Below are positions 61,583 to 64,000 of a stretch of DNA of 64,000 nt, one piece after another. Source of the DNA: Gammaproteobacteria bacterium (GTDB taxonomy: Bacteria; Pseudomonadota; Gammaproteobacteria; Pseudomonadales; UBA5518). The position numbers and the translations under genes are program-made. The notes under the pieces were generated by a model that was given only the letters and a program-made list of their open reading frames with translations, ran no database searches and had not been told where the DNA came from. Position 1 is the stretch's first letter, and each line of letters begins with the position of its first letter. The DNA lies in assembly GCA_016705365.1 (NCBI GenBank), contig JADIYI010000008.1, positions 1,426,001-1,490,000 of the forward strand, given 5' to 3'.

Positions 61583-62335
61583 TCAACCGCAGGTGATGCC
61601 GCCATCGATGCCGACGATCTGGCCGATCATGTAGCGGCCTTCGTCCGAGGCGACGAAGGCGATCAGTCCCGCGATTTCCGCCGGTTCGGCATAGCCGATC
61701 GGTGAGGTGCCTTGCGCAAACTCCTCGATTTGCGCGCCTTCGGGAAGTTCCCACGCGGAGAGCATCGGTGTCTGCATGCCGCCGGGCGCGATGGCATTGA
61801 CCCGGACACCGCGGGCCCGGTATTCCACGGCCAGTGCGCGGGTGAGATTGATGATTCCGCCTTTCGAGGCGCAATACGCCGCCGTGTAGGGCTGGCCCAG
61901 CAGCCCGGAGTTGGAGGCCACGTTCACGATCGACCCGCGTCCCGCGGCAAGCATCGCCGGCAGAACGCTGCGGCACATCAGGAAGGTGCCGGTCAGGTTG
62001 ACCGCGATGGTGCGTTCCCAGTTCTCCTGGGTCTCGAGTTCGCTGCGCACGAAATTGCCGATACCCGCGCAGTTGACCAGCACGGCCGGCGTACCGAGCT
62101 CGGCACTCAGCGTCGCGATCGCGGGCTCGATCGACGCCCAGCGCGTCACATCGATCGCGTAGAAGCTGGCGGTGCCGCCCGCGGCGCGGATTTCCGCCGC
62201 CGCCGCTTCTCCGGCGATGGCATCGCGGTCGAGGACTGCCACGCGGGCGCCTTCGTCGGCGAGTCGGTGCGCGGTCGCGCGTCCGAGCCCCGAAGCACCA
62301 CCGGTAACCACTGCGACCCGATCGTTGAAACGCAT
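61583..62335 (-). CDS. SDR family oxidoreductase (acetoacetyl-CoA-reductase-like)
   Basis: 250 residues from the ATG at 62335. Classical SDR: VAVVTGGASGLGRATAHRLA, AVLDRDAIAGEAAA (Asp, so NAD preference), ILVN-position VLVNCAGIGNFVRS, SIVNVASNSGLLG, active site YTAAYCASKGGIINLTRALA, and the tail RYMIGQIVGIDGGITCG. It differs from the 39 kb and 45 kb SDR genes. Followed on the same strand by a PaaI-type thioesterase gene after 84 bases upstream of it, so it is probably cotranscribed with that gene. Confidence 0.87.
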   Translation of the reverse strand: MRFNDRVAVVTGGASGLGRATAHRLADEGARVAVLDRDAIAGEAAAAEIRAAGGTASFYAIDVTRWASIEPAIATLSAELGTPAVLVNCAGIGNFVRSELETQENWERTIAVNLTGTFLMCRSVLPAMLAAGRGSIVNVASNSGLLGQPYTAAYCASKGGIINLTRALAVEYRARGVRVNAIAPGGMQTPMLSAWELPEGAQIEEFAQGTSPIGYAEPAEIAGLIAFVASDEGRYMIGQIVGIDGGITCG

Positions 62336-62419
62336 CACGATTGTCTGTTTTCCTGTTGCTGTCCGAATCCGGAGAAACGAACCACTACCCGTGGTCCGGG
62401 GTCGAGTTGCCGCACGTGT

Positions 62420-62836
62420 TCAGGATTTTCTCGAGAGTTTGGCAGTTGCGCTGGTAGTGGCGACGAGCAGACCATCCTCATTGTAGAGCCGACCTTCCAG
62501 GAACGCCGTTTTGTAGCTGCTTTTGACCACATTCCCCACGGCGCGCAGGCGACCCGCCCGGGTGACTTCCAGGTAACTGGTGTTGATCTGCAGGGTAGAC
62601 ACATTGACGATGTCTTGCGCAGTGGCAAACACGGCATGGCTCATGGCGGCGTCCAGCATGCTGGTGATAAATCCTCCTTGCACCACGTCGATCGAATGGC
62701 AAAAATCGGTACCGATCGCAAATTCAAAGGTGCAATTTCGTTCTTCCCTGTCGATGGCCACGATCTTGCCGCCGAGCATCGGGATAAATCCGGGTAGACG
62801 CGCATTGAGCTGTTCGATAACTGCCTGATCATTCAT
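62420..62836 (-). CDS. PaaI-type hot-dog thioesterase
   Basis: 138 residues. Hot-dog fold: NCTFEFAIGTDFCHSIDVVQ, then GGFITSMLDAAMSHAVF (the 'V-x-GG-[FY]-x-x-x-L-[DS]-x-A' catalytic helix region) and STLQINTSYLEVTRAGRLRA. Probably an acyl-CoA thioesterase. Upstream of and in line with the SDR gene at 61583. Confidence 0.85.
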   Translation of the reverse strand: MNDQAVIEQLNARLPGFIPMLGGKIVAIDREERNCTFEFAIGTDFCHSIDVVQGGFITSMLDAAMSHAVFATAQDIVNVSTLQINTSYLEVTRAGRLRAVGNVVKSSYKTAFLEGRLYNEDGLLVATTSATAKLSRKS

Positions 62837-62920
62837 GGTGCGATGGTTCCGTCTCGATGGGTGGGTGCGCGGTTACAGGATGCTGATCATAAATACACGG
62901 ATGGAGCCGTTCGAGCAAGC

Positions 62921-63016
62921 CTGAATCGCCTTCACGCGGGCGTGAGCGGCGAGGCGCACCAGCGCGAACGGCTGTGCCGCTACATCGCCCGCGCGGCGGT
63001 GGCCGAACCACCGCTA
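62921..63016 (+). mobile_element. IS91-family transposase fragment
   Basis: A 32-codon piece on the plus strand reading LNRLHAGVSGEAHQRERLCR then YIARAAVAEPPL. It matches the 'LHAGV-x(n)-R-x-x-LERLCRYI-[TA]-RPA' block of IS91-type HUH transposases (central part of the protein). Start and end of the transposase are missing, so it is inactive. Its end touches the stop codon of the M48 gene on the other strand. The 177-base gap 62837-63013 holds nothing else. Confidence 0.65.
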
Positions 63017-63946
63017 GCGGGCCGAGGTGATGCCAGCGGGCAGGGGCCGGAGGAAGGGGAAGGGAGCCGCACCGCCTGCCGCTATCGCCTGGAATTTCGC
63101 GAATTGCCGATAGCGTTCTTCGAGCGTACGACCAGGGAAGTACCGAGGATCGAGCGCCTCGATCACCGGCTCCAGCTTTTCCAGCCGATCCTCGATCGAC
63201 GGGTGCGTGCGCGTGAACACCGCGAGTGAGGCGTCGTCCTTGCCGCGCGCGCCGAGTTTTTGCAGTACCAGTGGTAATCCGTACGGGTCGTAGCCGGCCT
63301 TTCCCGCCAGTTCCACGCCGCGCCGGTCGGCATCGAGTTCGTCGCCACGGTCGAGGCCACGCGCGTACAGCACGCCGATCGATCCCCGTAGCGCTTGCAG
63401 CTGCGAATCCAGGGTCGAGGTCGAGACGTGGGCGGCGTCCTTCGCGATGTCTGCCAGTTTCCCCAGTTCGGCGCGGGTATTCGCCGCCTTGATCGCCTTG
63501 AGGTAATGGTGCTGCACGATGTGCTCGATCTCGTGCGCCAGTACACCGGCAAGTTCGGCCTCCGAGTCGATGTCCGTGAGCATGCCCGTCGTAATGAAGA
63601 TGTAGCCGTCGGGCGCAGCCCAAGCATTCGCACTCGCATCGTCTATCACTGCGAAACGCCAGTCTAACGCGCTTCGATCACTCTTCGCTGCAATGTAGCG
63701 CCCAACCTGGTTGACGTAACGCTGCAGACGGGGCAACGGCGCCAGCGGTGCCTTCGAGAGAATCTCGAGCGCCGCCTGTTCGCCGATCAGCTTTTCCTGC
63801 GCAGCCTCGTCATGCTGGGTTGCAGCCGGTTTCACGGCCTCGGCAACGCGCTTCGCGGTATCGAGTATGCCATTCAGGTCGAAGGCCAGCGCCGGAGTTG
63901 CCAGGCAGACAAGCAGCAGCAAGCGGCACGCCGCACCCGCTTTCAT
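63014..63946 (-). CDS. M48-family metalloprotease (exported)
   Basis: 310 residues with signal peptide MKAGAACRLLLLVCLATPA cleaved near LAFD. Zn-binding HExxH in VLAHEIEHIVQHHY (about residue 143), third ligand Glu in GDELDADRRGVELAGKAGYD (about 198). Residues 55-120 give the M48 strand AALEILSKAPLAPLPRL. Similar in plan to periplasmic BepA/LoiP-like quality-control proteases, but without TPR repeats. Its ATG overlaps the upstream gene's stop (ATGA). The 3' end abuts the IS91 fragment, and the tail PFPFLRPLPAGITSAR may be altered. Confidence 0.88.
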   Translation of the reverse strand: MKAGAACRLLLLVCLATPALAFDLNGILDTAKRVAEAVKPAATQHDEAAQEKLIGEQAALEILSKAPLAPLPRLQRYVNQVGRYIAAKSDRSALDWRFAVIDDASANAWAAPDGYIFITTGMLTDIDSEAELAGVLAHEIEHIVQHHYLKAIKAANTRAELGKLADIAKDAAHVSTSTLDSQLQALRGSIGVLYARGLDRGDELDADRRGVELAGKAGYDPYGLPLVLQKLGARGKDDASLAVFTRTHPSIEDRLEKLEPVIEALDPRYFPGRTLEERYRQFAKFQAIAAGGAAPFPFLRPLPAGITSAR

Positions 63947-64000
63947 TCTGGGTTCTCCGTTGTTTCCGCTTTCTGCTTCGGCTGCTCGACGCCGGGATCG
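63943..64000 (-). CDS. C-terminus of an upstream gene (runs off right edge)
   Basis: Open minus-strand frame entering from the right edge; the last 18 residues read DPGVEQPKQKAETTENPE before TGA at 63943-63945. The TGA overlaps the M48 ATG by three bases (ATGA), so the two genes are coupled. Nothing can be said about function from this hydrophilic tail. Confidence 0.6.
   Translation of the reverse strand, partial: DPGVEQPKQKAETTENPE

Overview
The window is GC-rich, densely packed bacterial chromosome with about 50 protein genes and no rRNA, tRNA or CRISPR array that I could see. The gene set (two large TonB-dependent receptors, DUF1302 and DUF1329 proteins with an MMPL transporter, cyclic-glucan-type GT2/GH17 proteins, DjlA, many SDR and SnoaL-like proteins) points to a free-living, probably aquatic gammaproteobacterium of the Halieaceae/Spongiibacteraceae or Steroidobacter type. 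This placement is inference from gene content; there is no marker RNA in the window.

Layout. 1-3.4 kb: the start of a DUF1214-like gene running off the left edge, a DUF3604 lipoprotein and a methyltransferase. 3.5-10.1 kb: a four-gene envelope cluster (YCF48-like propeller, MMPL/RND transporter, DUF1302 barrel, DUF1329 protein) that looks like one system moving a hydrophobic compound across the envelope. 10.1-17.5 kb: a Kef-type antiporter, a TPR-sulfotransferase translationally coupled to a DUF4915-like propeller, and a TonB receptor; a perfect palindrome lies exactly between the last two genes. 17.8-21.7 kb: UbiX-like protein, deazaflavin-type nitroreductase, MurI, GNAT, CitE-like lyase and a universal stress protein. 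21.8-29.6 kb: a putrescine/polyamine-type utilisation region (APC permease, class III aminotransferase, gamma-glutamyl-GABA hydrolase-like amidotransferase, TonB receptor, gamma-glutamylpolyamine synthetase-like protein), with a second copy of the palindrome inside it. 29.7-41 kb: amidohydrolase, OPT transporter, LuxR regulator, fumarase C, an amidase-PAP2-DjlA operon and two sugar-dehydratase/SDR-type oxidoreductases.

41.1-47.9 kb is an island of visibly lower GC: sulfotransferase, DUF1214 protein, Tat-exported flavoprotein, SDR and a divergent LuxR regulator. It is bordered on both sides by apparent gene fragments. 47.9-51.7 kb holds a YaiI protein, a SnoaL-like protein and a MerR/P1B-ATPase metal-resistance pair with a typical long-spacer MerR promoter. 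51.7-56.2 kb encodes a GT2 glucan synthase with an N-terminal GH17 domain and a coupled membrane GH17 protein (NdvB/NdvC-like). 56.4-64 kb holds a PPOX protein, an aldo/keto reductase, a VapBC toxin-antitoxin pair, a type I phosphodiesterase-like protein, SnoaL, SDR and PaaI-type proteins, and an M48 protease whose 3' end abuts an IS91-type transposase fragment.

The most unusual structures are: (1) vapBC embedded between the C-terminal and N-terminal remnants of a TPR/cyclase-type membrane protein, the latter fused in frame to a duplicated 3' end of the neighbouring phosphodiesterase gene; (2) two near-identical outer-arm palindromes with different AT-rich centres; (3) the low-GC island; and (4) the four-gene envelope cluster.
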